Part shown: piece after piece, positions 35,965 to 48,419 of the stretch
How the letters are laid out: every line of letters starts with the position of its first letter
Position numbering within the stretch: position 1 is the first letter of the stretch
Source: Papaver somniferum
Taxonomy: Eukaryota; Streptophyta; Magnoliopsida; Ranunculales; Papaveraceae
Direction: 5' to 3'
DNA: 64,000 bases
Assembly: GCF_003573695.1 (NCBI RefSeq)
Contig: NC_039368.1
Coordinates: 13,148,360-13,212,359 of the forward strand
Notes under the pieces: model-generated
The model's input: only the letters and a program-made list of their open reading frames with translations
The model's database searches: none
What the model was told of the DNA's origin: nothing
Made by a program: the position numbers and the translations under genes

Positions 35965-36386
35965 CAGGGCCGGTCCTGAAGGGTAAGCATGACAAGCTCC
36001 ACTTTGGGGAAACAAGGGGTGGGGGGCAAACGAATACATATTTTCCATTTGGATTTTTTTTATAATAAATAATTACAAGGGACCTATCTATAATTTACAT
36101 AAAATGTAAAGATAGTAATAGAGTCGTATAAGGGAATTAGGACTTGGATAGTTTTCTACCTTCTTACCATACTTCCTTTTCCTAATTTACTTGCATATTT
36201 TGGTTGTATTCTTATTAGAAAAACTCATTATAAATCTTTTAAAAAAAAATGCAACAAGGATAACGTATTATAGTGGCAAATAATATAATATAAGTGCATG
36301 CAGTTGAAGTAGTGCTTAATTATTATTTCATCGGGGCAACACAAATTTATTCGCTTCGGGACAAAAAGTTCTCAGGAACGGCCCTG
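35965..36386. mobile_element. non-autonomous hAT element (MITE-like, 422 bp)
   Basis: The termini CAGGGCCGGTCCTGA and, inverted at the right, CAGGGCCGTTCCTGA are the classic hAT ends. ATGTTAG occurs on both sides (35958-35964 and 36387-36393), a 7 bp remnant of an 8 bp duplication. No ORF inside. Confidence 0.8.
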
Positions 36387-36959
36387 ATGTTAGACTTAAG
36401 CCATAAAAATATTGAGACACTCTAGTCCTTATTGAAAAGTTATAGAGGTATTGAAGAAAAACGAGGACATCATCGTCCTTCAGATCGAGTTAGTGTCTAT
36501 TGACGTTGAGTTGGTCTATTTCTATCAAGTTCTTACAGTCCTATTTATTGGAAACATAACATCCGAAGTTTTTTCTTCTTCTATTTGGCATTAGTTACGT
36601 AGATAACTTGATCATTTTATAATCTAAGTATCAAAAGGATATATATTGGTTTTTTTTACAACTTATTATATTTAAGTTATATATAGTTTCCTATACTTTT
36701 TTGATTTTGACATAATATTAATATGACTCTTGTCACTAGATTAATGATGAATCCTGACTTTGAAATCGTGTTAGAAAATCTTTTTATTTGATATTGGTTT
36801 AAATTTTGGTTAAACTAAAATTAAGTTTTTGTGTTAAATGGGATTCATTATTGATTGGCCGATCTCAGAACCAAGCCAACCACGACCGATCTTAACTTGA
36901 AAATTCTGAAATCCCCAAAAATGTGAGCAAGTTGAATTGAAAGTTCATTTTTCTAATAA

Positions 36960-37335
36960 GAGCATCTGCAATGCTAGGAGTTAAGATCCTCCTATATGGA
37001 GGTCTTATTAACACCTTTTGGTTGTGGGTCATTTACTACATGACAAAAAAAGAAGAAGATAAGACTCTCTACCTAAATTTCATCTTTCATCTTCAATCCC
37101 CAAGGTCTTATCTAACACTTTTTATTTAAATTTAGAGACAAAAGATGATGTGGACTTAAGACCCAAGGTTATGAAGAAAGTCTAATTTACACTTTCTACA
37201 TTACCCCCTCTTAGCCATGTCATCTTTATTTATGACCCCCACTCTTGCATTGGAAATAAAAATTTGGTGAACAAGGTCTTAAATCCAGTGTATCATGCAA
37301 TTTTAAGACCTTGATCCCTTGCATTGGAGATACTC
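36960..37335. mobile_element. Tourist/PIF-type MITE (376 bp)
   Basis: The left end GAGCATCTGCAATGC and the inverted right end GAGTATCTCCAATGC form terminal inverted repeats. TAA flanks both sides (36957-36959 and 37336-37338), the target preference of PIF/Harbinger. The interior contains further inverted AAGACCT/AGGTCTT copies. Confidence 0.8.
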
Positions 37336-37809
37336 TAAATATGGAACACGTATTTAACTCAAATATATTATTTTCCATATTTATTCCTTAGATATTTAAG
37401 GCTAGTTCCTATTAATATCTTGAGATACATTTTGAATCCAATTTTGGAATCGATATTGATGCACTTTCCTTATCCATTAAGGTTGCATATAACTAATTTA
37501 GAGAAGTACATAAATTTGCATTAGCTAATATTAGTTGTCATAATAGTAGGATATCTCAAATATTGTTGATTATATATTTTGGAAATAATGTTTTGTATCC
37601 ATTACAAATGAGTTATACATGTAAATATAATCATATAAAATTAAGATCTTTGATAATTTCGGGAATCATATTTATTATATATCTTTTTATTTTCCAATTC
37701 CTTGGTCATAACTCTATAAATAGTGGAGCTTGTATTCTTACAAACTCATCCCAGAACACACCTGAGTCTTGTAGATAGTTAATTCAACAATGACGAGTAG
37801 TTTCGTTCA

Positions 37810-38430
37810 TTTCTAAAAAAAAAAACACTATGAATTAGTTTAAGGTCTTGTCTGGGATCAAGAAGCTCTAATAGTACGTTGGTTGGAAACTAAGAGTCTC
37901 ACTTCAGTTTACGTGTTTATTACTTGTAGTTGAACTAACATCGTATATATCTTGTAGATAAGTTCTTGTTTATTGTCTTTCTTTTATGATATAAGGCCAC
38001 TCAAGACTTTCAAGTTATTACATTCATAGTTATCATAGTTGTTACGACCATCATTCGGATTGGTGTGCTTCATTTACATATAGTTTACTATAATAGATTT
38101 AAGTGATTCTAAGTCTATTGATAGAACTATTTATTTTCCAACATAAACACTCCATTCTGTGAGACAGTGAAATCAAGTGGAGGTTGTTAATATCGAAGAT
38201 TAAGAAGATTGAAAGACTTTGAATACTTGAAGCTATTTTGTGATTGCGATCTCAACGTGATTATCTATTTAACTTAATTATCTGGGGGAACAAGTAGTTT
38301 ATCCTCGGTAAATGTAAAGCTTGTGAAATAGAAAAGTTACTAGTTTTACAAACTTAATTTGTAGAATTAAGATTGGTTAATTTGGTAAGCGTGATCGTGA
38401 TTGATCTTTATCAAGGAGTTTTGGATTTGG
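37810..38430. repeat. diverged dispersed repeat, copy 2 (inverted)
   Basis: Reverse complement blocks of 32580-33900 are recognisable: GGCCACTCAAGACTTT, TTTAAGTGATTCTA and TTGATCTTTATCAAGGAGTTT. Confidence 0.55.
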
Positions 38431-38439
38431 TAAATTATT

Positions 38440-39100
38440 GTATTACATACCACCGGTATTGTTCCCACTTGCCCAGTGCGGTTATCCAACATGGTAGGAT
38501 TTTTGTTTGCACTGTTGCGGCCATCCGACATCAGCTTCCCGGGAGGTCGCCCATCTCGTGACTATTCTCGACCGACCATGAACGCTTAACTGAAAAATTA
38601 TTCTCACAATTCAGTCATGTGTACCGCCTCTGTGTTTGTAAAGGTCATACCATTACTTATATATTTATATTTCATTCAATGAACTTTATCACCACCTTAA
38701 TTTGGATCCCTCCCAGATCTTTTGACGTTGCCCGCCCCTCATGAAACCAGTACATGGCCCACATCGTCCATCATACTCTCCCACCCTTCACAAGTGACTC
38801 GCCGACTCTGATACAAATTATAATAACTCGACCCTCCACAAATATTGTACCCTTTCAACCACTACCATCGTCCGACAGTGTGGGGTTTTTTACGGGCATC
38901 ATTGCGTTCATCCAACAAGAGCTTCTCAGGAGGTCACTCACCCCTGAATTTTTTCTCACAACTCAACCAAGTATACCCATCATACCTTGGTGTTTGTCAA
39001 GGTCAAACCATTATGCATATCCTATTCAGCGAACCCTACCTGCTAAATCATTGTATTGCACTAACCTTAGGGTTTATTTTTCAATGTTAACGGGAGATTC
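38440..39100 (-). mobile_element. Cassandra-like TRIM element with 5S rRNA-like repeats
   Basis: Two related blocks (about 38490-38690 and 38880-39060) lie about 390 bp apart. The first contains, on the plus strand, the complement of a 5S rRNA: CTTCCCGGGAGGTCGCCCAT and later GAACGCTTAACTG, in 5S order and spacing. The second keeps CTTCTCAGGAGGTCA but has lost the middle. Near 38805 ACTCTGATACA is close to the complement of the tRNA-Met primer site. Cassandra TRIMs are known for carrying 5S sequence, with its Pol III control boxes, in their LTRs. Exact LTR ends could not be fixed. Confidence 0.6.
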
Positions 39101-39689
39101 AAACACATGAACCCACAAGATTCTGAAAGATCAATTATAATGCTTCCGAAGATAAAGTTGTTTATACTTTAATTGAACGCATGTATACCTGTTTTATTAT
39201 CATTGTGTTGTAGCATATTAGACTTATCAAATACTTTAGGCTATGACGGAGAGCTTGTTTTCTGAAATAAGGGTTAAAAAGTACTCAAGAGAACAAGGTA
39301 GAAAGACCCTTATATCTATTACTCACCTTGCTCCTGAGAGTCAAAGCCACCACTTATAAAGCCCTTACCAAATCATTGTAAATCAGTCCACCTCTCCTGA
39401 ATGTAGGCTTTAATATCGAACCATATAAACCTTTGTGTTTGTGCTAGCATAAAATTATTGTTATTCCCTTGTACTTAGACTCGTGACCGTCAGATTATGG
39501 TTAGGGTAACTATTAGATTTTCAGTAATTACAGTACCTATCTTTGGGCATGGGCACAATTACAGTGCCACATTCGGGCATGGGCGTGATACTAAAGTTCG
39601 AAGTATATCCAGCATAAATGTTTTTTTTTATAAGAAAACAGAGTAGCTGACTCGGAAATAACAGCTAACTCAGACAAACGTTTGTCTGA

Positions 39690-39900
39690 GATACATAAAT
39701 GTAAATTGTGCTCGATAGGACGTCCGCCTTGAGATACATCCCATGACAACATGTTCACAAATTCATAAATGTAAGCTCTAAGTATATCTAGCATAAATGT
39801 AAATTGTGCAGTTTCTCACATTACTTCCAACTATTTTATGCTCCATAGGACGTCGGCCTTGAGATACATCCGATAGCAACATGTTCACAAATTCCTTCCA
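39690..39900. repeat. tandem duplication, period about 130 bp
   Basis: TAGGACGTCCGCCTTGAGAT near 39716 is repeated with few changes near 39846, together with ACATGTTCACAAATTC and ATAAATGTAAATTGTGC. It ends about 300 bp before the start codon of the next gene. Confidence 0.8.
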
Positions 39901-40216
39901 ACCACGTGGTTTCTCAATGGATTACAATCTCAAAAATACAAAAAAGCATCATCTTCAATTTCTTCTACTCCAAAATCCAAATCTTCCACGTACGAATATG
40001 CTGTCATTTGTGGATGAGATCTACAACAACATATTCACCATTAGATCCATCCTCAAATTCCCAGCTCTCCACAAATCTCCAACACTCATTTCAACAGTCG
40101 CAGTCAAACTAACCCAAAACTCGTACCTAAACAAACAGACCCGTTTCCTCATTCTTTCTTTTCTCTCCATGGAGTAGTGAGTTCAATGAGAGAACTGTTT
40201 TCTTGAGTTCTCAGAA

Positions 40217-43200
40217 ATGAAAACTTTAGAGTCAAAAACAGTCTTATCTTACACTCAACACCATCGGAAAATCAAACAGTTCAATGCCGAGAGACCAAAT
40301 TTCAGAACAATTTCTCCTCATTCTAAACATCCAAAAACCAATCTAAGAATCCGTTCTTGTAAAAATTCTGATGAAAAAATTGTTACAAAAATTCCAGATA
40401 AAACAGGAAGACGAAATGTATTGGTTACACCAGCTTTGGCGATTGGATCATATTTCTTAAGATCAATTGTGGTTAAGGCAGCTGAAGAGAAAGGAGTAGA
40501 GGAGAATGGAGTAACCACAACTGGGACTGCTTCTCCTCCTGTAGCTCCAGTTGTGGAGAAAGAGAAGGCAAAGGAAGAATTAGAAGTGATAATATCTAGG
40601 GTTTATGATGCTACAGCAATTGGAGAACCATTAGCTATTGGAAAAGATAAGAGTAGAGTTTGGGAGAAATTAATGAATGCGAGAATTGTTTATTTAGGTG
40701 AAGCTGAACAAGTACCTGTTCGTGATGATAAAGAGCTTGAATTAGAGATTGTTAAGAATTTAAGGAGTAAGTGTTTGCAGAATGAAAGACCTATTTCTCT
40801 TGCTCTTGAAGCTTTTCCTCTTAATTTGCAACAACAGCTTAACCAGTATATGGATAAAAGGTTTGATTTTTTCATTACTTGATCTCTTTTACAATTACTA
40901 ATATGAATGAAACTTTCATAATTTATCTAGATAGAGTATCTTATCTCAAGTTGATGTATGATCAGATTTTGATGAATTGGTTTTGGGCAGATGTAATGCT
41001 AGTTAGTTCCATATTTCGGCTTGATTAAATGAAACAATGCTTAGTTTTGTCTAGACCTCGTAAAATATCTTGAATTGATAGTAAGAAAGAAAGAAAGAAT
41101 GTGAATGAGGAGAACCATTTTTATGTTATTCTGTTCTTTTTATTAGTAATTGATGGTGCCTTTTATAAGTTAGAGAGTGTGAATGTTCTTAGTTGCAGTG
41201 TTTTGTTACTTTTTATTCTAAATGTAAAAAATTAATGGCAGCATTGATGGTGAAACTTTGAAGTCTTACGCATCACACTGGCCACCAGAACGCTGGCAGG
41301 AATATGAACCTCTTTTAAGTTATTGTCGTGATAATGGAGTTCGCCTTGTTGCTTGCGGTACACCACTTGAGGTATTTCTTACCTGCATCTCTGACATCTA
41401 CTAGCGTGCATCTTTTAATATGTATTCGTACATTCTGCTTAAGCATGTTACCTGGACATATTTTGGTTGAGGTAGAGAATGGTGAGATTTGCGTTAACTG
41501 ATACATGACTTAAGAAATGGATTTATTGGAAACATAAGATAAATCCCTATAACACAGAACGCCAAATATGGTCATCATCATGCACTTGAACGTTATATTG
41601 TTCGTACTGGCGTTAAGTTTTTGTCTGGAAGCTAGAGATTTGACATACATGGTTTAGGGTGTCTATAACTGCTGGCAACAATTTGTCAGTTGATGCAGCT
41701 GCTTAACCAGAGTGTGTGGCGAGAACACGAATCTATGCACTAGTCGTGGATATATACTGATTCTCAATTTGACAGGTACTGAGAACTGTTCAAGCGGATG
41801 GCATAAGTGCCCTTCCTAAGGAAGACCGTAAGTTATATGCTCCTCCAGCTGGGTCAGGTTTCATTGCAGGTTTTTCATCCATGTCCCGCAGGTCACCAGC
41901 TGATCTAGCTTCACCAAATCCAACGGTTCCTTTTGGACCAAGCTCGTATTTATCCGTACAAGCAAGAGTTGTCGAGGACTATACAATGTCTCAAGTCATC
42001 CTTCAAGCAGCTGTGGATGGAGGTTCCACGGGACTGCTAGTAGTGATAACAGGTGCAAGCCATGTCATGTATGGATCAAGAGGGACAGGGCTGCCTGCTA
42101 GAATTTCAAAGAAAATGCAAAAGAAAAATCAGACGGTCATATTACTTGATCCGGAGAGGCAACAACTACGAAGAGAGGGAGAAGTTCCTGTTGCTGATTT
42201 CTTGTGGTACTCTGCAGCAAGACCTTGTAGTAGGAATTGCTTCGATCGTGCTGAAATTGCTCGAGTGATGAATGCAGCTGGCAGGAGGCGAGATGCTTTA
42301 CCTCAGGTTGGTAATTCCTCTAAAATTTCCACCTTTTCTTGAACTGTTTCTGCCATTTCTGATGCTTATTGGGATAGTTAGAAAGTTAAAGACAATTGAT
42401 ATTGTATTATGCAAGGATTATATCTAATCGATGCAAAGGAAAGGATTGCATTTCCATAATTTTTCAATTACATGTCTATTTGATGTTGGCTGCAACATGC
42501 TCGGATTGCAACCTTATAATTAGTTGACTTGGGTAACACTTGTGCGGGCTTAGAAGCTCCCGGAGTTCACGGGATCTAGTATCTATTGTAGCTAGACCTC
42601 TCTCCCGTATATCAATCATTCATGGTTGAGTGTGTGCTCACACCTTGTTAGGTCTCTAGACCTCTCTCCCGTATATCAATCATTCATACTTTCCACTCTA
42701 ACATTTAGGGGTTTGAAGAAGAAGTGGTTGGTTATAATGAAGCCTCACTGTTTGCCTCCTTTGTTGATTACTCACATTCCTATGTTCTTTTGATTTTTAA
42801 GCTCTACTACCTCAAACTTTAAATCTACACTAATTTCAGTTTCAATTCAGCATCCATCCTCATGAAAGAGTGTGGAGGGGATGATGGGTTTATTTGTCAG
42901 ACCATGATGCTCTACCTTGTTGTCTCTCATAGTCCAGTTCTCTTAAAAATTTTCAGTCTTAGGACTCTCTTATTTTTCCTACTTCTTTTCTTTATATTTG
43001 TCTTCCCATTTTTCGTATATTGATTCACGGTACTATTTTTCATTTATTGATTTATGGTCATGTTTTCCTTGACTTGCTAGTATACTTTTGTGCTGCACTG
43101 ATTGCCGAAGGAAAAATCATGTTTCTGGTTCTAGATTTTTTTTACTACCAGGACATATCTTCTATACATTTCATGATTATGTTTAGTACACATTCATAAG

Positions 43201-44640
43201 ATTTCATCAGTCCAAATAAAATTTGTGATTGTTATCTTTGATATGTTAACCAGGACATACAGACCGGACTTGATCGTGGTCTCATAGCACCAGAAGTATT
43301 ACAGAACTTCTTTGATCTGGAGCAATATCCTGTCATTTCTGAACTCACTCACCGCTTTCAGGTAAACATTGTTTCTGGAAGTCTCTCGTTTCTTTCTATT
43401 CAAAATAGTACATCACAGTAAAAAGGCAGTGATTGTACATGCCTTTCTTTTACTCTTCGTGCAGGGTTTCAGGGAAAGATTGTTGGCAGATCCCAAATTC
43501 CTAAATAGGCTAGCTATAGAAGAATGTATCTCAATAACAACGACACTCATAGCACAATATGAAAGGAGAAAAGAAAATTTCTTTGAAGAAATTGATTATG
43601 TAATTACAGATACAATCAGGGGAGCCGTTGTTGATTTCTTTACCGTGTGGCTTCCTGCCCCAACTCTAACCTTTCTTCCCGATGCTAGTGATATGGCTGT
43701 GCCGGAGAGCATGGATGCATTACAGGGTATTCTTGGATCCATTCCAGATAATGCATTTCAAAAGAATATTGCTGGCAGGGACTGGCAGTTGAATAATAGG
43801 ATTGCGTCTGTAATTGTTGGGGGTCTTAAACTTGCTGGAGTCGGGTTTATTTCCAGTATTGGTGCTGTTGCTTCTTCCAATATTTTGAACGCAATACGCA
43901 GATTGCTTAATCCTGCACTTTCTGTTGAGGAAAACAGCAGAAGGACTCCACTACTTAAGTCAGCTGTTGTTTATGGATCGTTTCTCGGAACTTCAGCAAA
44001 TATACGGTATCAGGTGGGGGTGCTTTCTTCTAATAATAAAATTCCAATCCTCTTTTCTTCTACTGGAAAAGAATGTTGTTTTTTCTTTTCGTGATACCAA
44101 AACTTGATAGATTCCCCACTTAGGATTTCGCAAGTCTTGATATCCTGTCATAGTACTGTTCAGCATCCTTTAATATGAACTGCATAAATATTCAGATTAT
44201 TGCTGGCTTAGTGGAGCACCGGGTTGGAGAATATCTGCAAACTTCTCAACCTATTCTCGTTAATGTTCTCTCTTTTGTTGTTCGCACACTTAACGCTTAC
44301 TGGGGAACCCAGGTAAGAATGATCTCATATTGAATTCTCTTTTAAAACTGATCTGGTCCTTTTACCTCGATTTTTTAAAATATTTATGAAGATGTGTTCA
44401 TTTTGAATCGCAATCATGCTTCTTCTTTCTCTTGTTACCTCGAATTTAATTTGTTTTTGTATAATGTTGCAGCAATGGATTGATCTTGCACGGTCGACAG
44501 GATTGCAGAAAAGGAAGGGTGAATTAACTTCTTCTGAAATATCTGATACTTCTGAAGTATCCACATTGAGTGGCAATGCAATCCAAGAATCTAGTATGAT
44601 AGAGGAAACCCAGAACCAATCAGGTGATAATCCTACATAG
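40217..44640 (+). CDS. RER5/RER6: RETICULATA-RELATED 5/6-type chloroplast protein (DUF399 + DUF3411), 748 aa
   Basis: Seven exons were read by GT-AG junctions and frame: 40217-40860, 41242-41371, 41776-42306, 43254-43361, 43465-44013, 44196-44312, 44473-44640. Together they give 748 residues, close to the Arabidopsis proteins of about 735. Residues 1-70 are basic and Ser/Thr-rich, like a plastid transit peptide. From about 150 to 430 lies the DUF399 (Tiki/ChaN-like) region, starting [13 protein letters not shown] and containing [16 protein letters not shown]. From about 470 to 690 lies DUF3411 (RETICULATA-like), with [14 protein letters not shown]. The C-terminus is Ser/Glu-rich. The family affects plastid and leaf mesophyll development; the biochemical role is unknown. 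In the bacterial relatives the first motif is GE-x-H; here Glu-Gln replaces the His region. The first ATG of the long frame was taken as start. Confidence 0.92.
42593..42687. repeat. short tandem duplication in intron 3 of the RER gene
   Basis: TAGACCTCTCTCCCGTATAT followed by CAATCATTCAT occurs at 42593 and again at 42657, a 64 bp step. Confidence 0.9.
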
Positions 44641-45223
44641 AATAACGCTCTGACGACTTTGTATCAATATCTATTCTTTGTCGTCAATTTTGTACCGATA
44701 CTCCTACAGATAAGTTGAGAAATATAGCAAAACAAGTGTCAAAAATCCATCCCTGTATCTCTTCTTCATAGCCATTACATTTTTTGCTTGTTTGTATAGA
44801 TTTCTCATATTCCATTTGAATTCACAAATTAGATTCTGATCTTTGTGGAAAGATATCCACTCAAAAAGACACATAAGTTTTTGTGCACGTCAAGAAAATG
44901 AGAGGATCTTCAAAACAGATGTTCATGATATTTTTATCTGCATCTAGAATATTCCAGAATACAACACTGGGTAAAAGCCCCAAATCTTTGTCTCATTTAG
45001 GAGTAAAAATAGTACACTGCTACATCAGAACGCCTTTTTCCTTTTGATGTATGAAGCTTGTTAGAGTTTCATGTAAGATGCATTATCAGGATCCAATAAC
45101 AAACAGAAAAGTTTGTTACATTGCCAGTTACAATAACAAAAAAGTTTTTTGGTTATGCTACAAGGAAATGAGGACAACAAACAGGAATACAAGACAAATG
45201 AGGTGTATGGTTATAATGATTCA

Positions 45224-46599
45224 CTACAAGGTGTCATCCATTGTTGTAAGCAGTTTCTGTTTGACCGTCTCCAATGCAAGCTCCAAGTTCTTCAGCTGTA
45301 TGATCCCAAATGATATTATTCTTTCAGTAATCATGCAATAGAATTTGTGTGCAAAAAATGATGGTTAATCATAATTTTAGGAAAACAACAAGAAAGATGG
45401 TAGATATGTTACTTCTTGTTTAGCAAATCTATTGTGCACAAACAATCCTGAATATAAGTCGAAACTGTCCGTCACAAGGGTCTCTTTCTGCAGTTTAGAA
45501 CACCTTGAGAAAGTAAATAGCTATAATTTGACAGTGTAAATCAAGCAGATAGCAGATCCTGATAACTTTAACCCCTTACCAACTGAACTAGGTTCTGAAA
45601 CCCTTTTGTATCCATGGATGTGGACTCAATCTCCATCTCTGACAAGACCCTGTTTCCTTGGAGAAAGTTAGTGTAAGATTTCACACATCTAAATTTACTG
45701 TGAAGTTCATTTGTTTTTGATAAAGATAAAACTAGATTTTTACCTTGCCACAGTACGAGTAAGAAATTGACTTCTAGCAGCCAATTTATCATGTTCTTCA
45801 CAAGACATCTCCACCATTCTGCAACCCTGTAATAGTTTTAGAAAATTGTTCCATCAAATAGCCTAGAATCTAATCAGCAGTGAACATGACATTAGTCCCC
45901 ATGGCATTAGCTACAATTGCAGCAGTTTCATTTGTCAGTGACAGAGAGAGATATTGCAATTTGCAGCTTTCTTATACTCTCTCTCTTTCACAACAAGTGT
46001 TGTAATGCTTATGGGGTTTACCTCATTTTGGAAAATCTGAAGGAAGCGAGAACAGACATCTTGATTTCTAATCCGAACTTTATCGTAAACAACTGGTAAA
46101 TCGTTCCATCCATTTTTCCCACTACCAGGTCCAAACATTGGGTGCGTACACAGTACATCAAAATCCTCCGGTAGTAACTCTAACAGTACTTCTTTTGGGT
46201 GTTCTTTGACTGAAAGAACTTCTGAAAAAAGCGTTGGTTTTTTCAATCGATGAATCGGAACCGATTTTAAAACTTCAGACAGAGATAAAATTGATGTGCA
46301 TATTAGTATCACGTCATGGTCTTCATCCATGAAGTTATCTATTTCTCTGCAATATGAAAGAATCATCATTTTCGAACATATGTATGTGTGTGTTACATGT
46401 TAAGATTTAATTGCATAAAAGGGTACCTGAAAAATTTGATACCCAGTTGAGAAGAGAGAAGTGAGTAATCAGATCGAGATGTTGCTGATAAAGCATGTCC
46501 TTGATTGACCATTCTTTTTGCTAGAAACTGTGCAAATGTCCCGAATCCTATGATTCCGATACCAAGTGTTTTTGTCGATGATGATGATGAACTAGACAT
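45224..46599 (-). CDS. arogenate dehydrogenase-type (TyrA) protein, 265 aa, no obvious transit peptide
   Basis: Six exons on the minus strand keep frame with GT-AG introns: 46599-46427, 46346-46022, 45826-45744, 45649-45580, 45487-45413, 45295-45224. The Rossmann motif is IIGFGTFA (residues 16-23). Then follow CTHPMFGPGSGKNGW (from 124), VYDKVRI, and MSCEEHDKLAARSQF with the His178-Asp179 pair; a TDSFDLYSGLF stretch ends the fold. The enzyme makes tyrosine by NADP-dependent oxidative decarboxylation of arogenate (or prephenate). Asp after the His is what I recall for arogenate-preferring plant enzymes, with Asn in legume prephenate enzymes; this should be verified. The protein begins with a Ser run and goes directly into the fold, so a cytosolic, non-canonical form is possible. 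It lies tail to tail with the RER gene, 583 bp apart. Confidence 0.88.
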
Positions 46600-48124
46600 G
46601 GCTGCTCTGCTGTTTTGAGATTGGAGAGAAGAATTGTGCAGCGTGGTGGTTCAGATGAGAATTTTCTATGGTTTTGGCCGGCTGATTGCATTTAAGCTTG
46701 AAACGACAATGATTTTGTGGAGCTTTGACGGCCGAAAGTCAATAATACAGTGTCAGATTCTAAAAAGTGGAACAGCAATACCTAAGATCTATAGTATACA
46801 CGAATTGGTTCCGGGATAACATTTTTCCAGCAAACACACTTGACAAAATAAGAATTAAAGAAATGAATAAAACTGGAAATAGTCTCGATAATAATGGCAA
46901 CTAATAATTGCATATTCCGTGTTAGGTGGGTTGGTATTCCCTTAAATTTCAGTATCCAAATCTTTTTCTTTATTTTGTCGGCAGCGGAAAATGCTAGAAA
47001 CCACGCTAATGCTGATCGCTCCTTTCACGCGTTCTTATGTGTCATGTAGATGTGGGATAGGAATCCACTGTTGTGGTACTTCAATGGCAGATTTTTTCTT
47101 TTCGGAATCATCAATGATCCTTCTTCAGCTCTTCCTATATGTTTTATCCTTTTATCTCATGAGACAATCTAGGATTTTTCCGCATCTGAACCAAGAATCA
47201 AAAAAGCTTGATCTATCTCCAAAAAAAATATAACCAAAATGTGTTCAACTATGGCCTTGGTTAATTACATAAACGAAAATCAATTATTTCTTATTCTTAT
47301 CTTAATTTTCAATTGATTTCTGAGTAATTAATGAAAATTATAAAACCGAAACGAGATTTGGGAGAAAAAGACATGTTCTGTGTTTCGTAGTTTGTTAATT
47401 GCAGTTATGAACCCTATTTGCAATCAATCTTATCTAGGTTCCGAAGTTGTGCTAGTACTGGATATCAGTGATGGGTTTTACCAATCTAAAGGTTAATTAG
47501 AAAATACATATACAAGTTTTTTTTATTTTATAGATGAACAACTATCTACCACAATCACACGGAAGAACAATTATAGATGGGTTCTGAATCTTCTGATCAA
47601 AATTTGCAGTAAGGTGGGGACACTAAGGTGTTTGATGTCAAATTGATGCAGAATCCGCTTTCATCGAACTCTTGATCATAAAGAAATCATTAGGAGAATA
47701 TCAACAAGATCTCTGGATCTAACTAAAGCTTCTGTTCGATGATTTTGGAAGTAAATTTTTTTCCTCTCTTTGATAATCACGATTCACAATTATGGGGAGG
47801 AACAATTATTCTTGTTGGACATCGAAGACGAAGATTAGAATTGTTTTGGGGAAAAATATCGTTTGGGAGCCCTGAAATAGTAATTGGGGATCCCTTGCTA
47901 CAGGACAAAAAAAAAGTCATGAAATAGTAATGGGAGTTATCCCTTATCCCATTTTTTTAGAAATGGCTAAACTACTTCTGAATTATTAGTGTTGATTAGT
48001 TGTTAATTAATTTGAGTAGATTAAAATCAGAATTAGGGATAAAAATTGATAAAAGAAAAATTGTGCTTTTGTGTTGTGGAGAAGAAGAAGTTGAGTTTTG
48101 GGGTAAAACTTAAGGTTATTTGAA
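46600..48124. other. no gene recognised; upstream region of the TyrA-type gene
   Basis: It must contain the promoter of the minus-strand dehydrogenase gene. TATA-like AT-rich stretches exist but none is distinctive. Other ORFs are short and without family features. Confidence 0.4.
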
Positions 48125-48343
48125 ATGAGTGATTCTAGTGGAGGAAATGATGTTGGTGAAGTTTCAAACAACAACAATGATTGCGTTGATGACAAGATTG
48201 TCTCAACTAATCATATGGATTGGATGTTTGATGAGGAGATGTTGATAGAGGAAACTATGGACAATGGTGCAAATGAAGATCCCATTGCTCAAAATGAAGG
48301 AACCAACACTCAAAATGAGGAACCCCAAGTTCTAAACAATCAG
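48125..48343 (+). CDS. possible first exon, unknown protein
   Basis: The ATG frame encodes an acidic, Asn-rich segment (from MSDSSGGNDVGEV to a donor-like CAG|GTAAAC at about 48343). No second exon was found. The motif-rich DNA immediately downstream suggests that it may belong to a transposon rather than to a host gene. Confidence 0.25.
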
Positions 48344-48419
48344 GTAAACTTCTTATACTCTTCAAATCACATGAATGGTGCTCCAAGTGGTCGATTCATG
48401 GTCACTATGCAACAACTCG

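Noticed and set aside
39881..40177. 98-codon ORF directly upstream of the RER gene
   Set aside because: It has no recognisable content and lies in the probable promoter or 5' UTR next to a tandem duplication; no splice link to the gene was found.
48007..48195. Minus-strand ORF opposite the possible first exon
   Set aside because: Low-complexity hydrophobic sequence antisense to a better frame.
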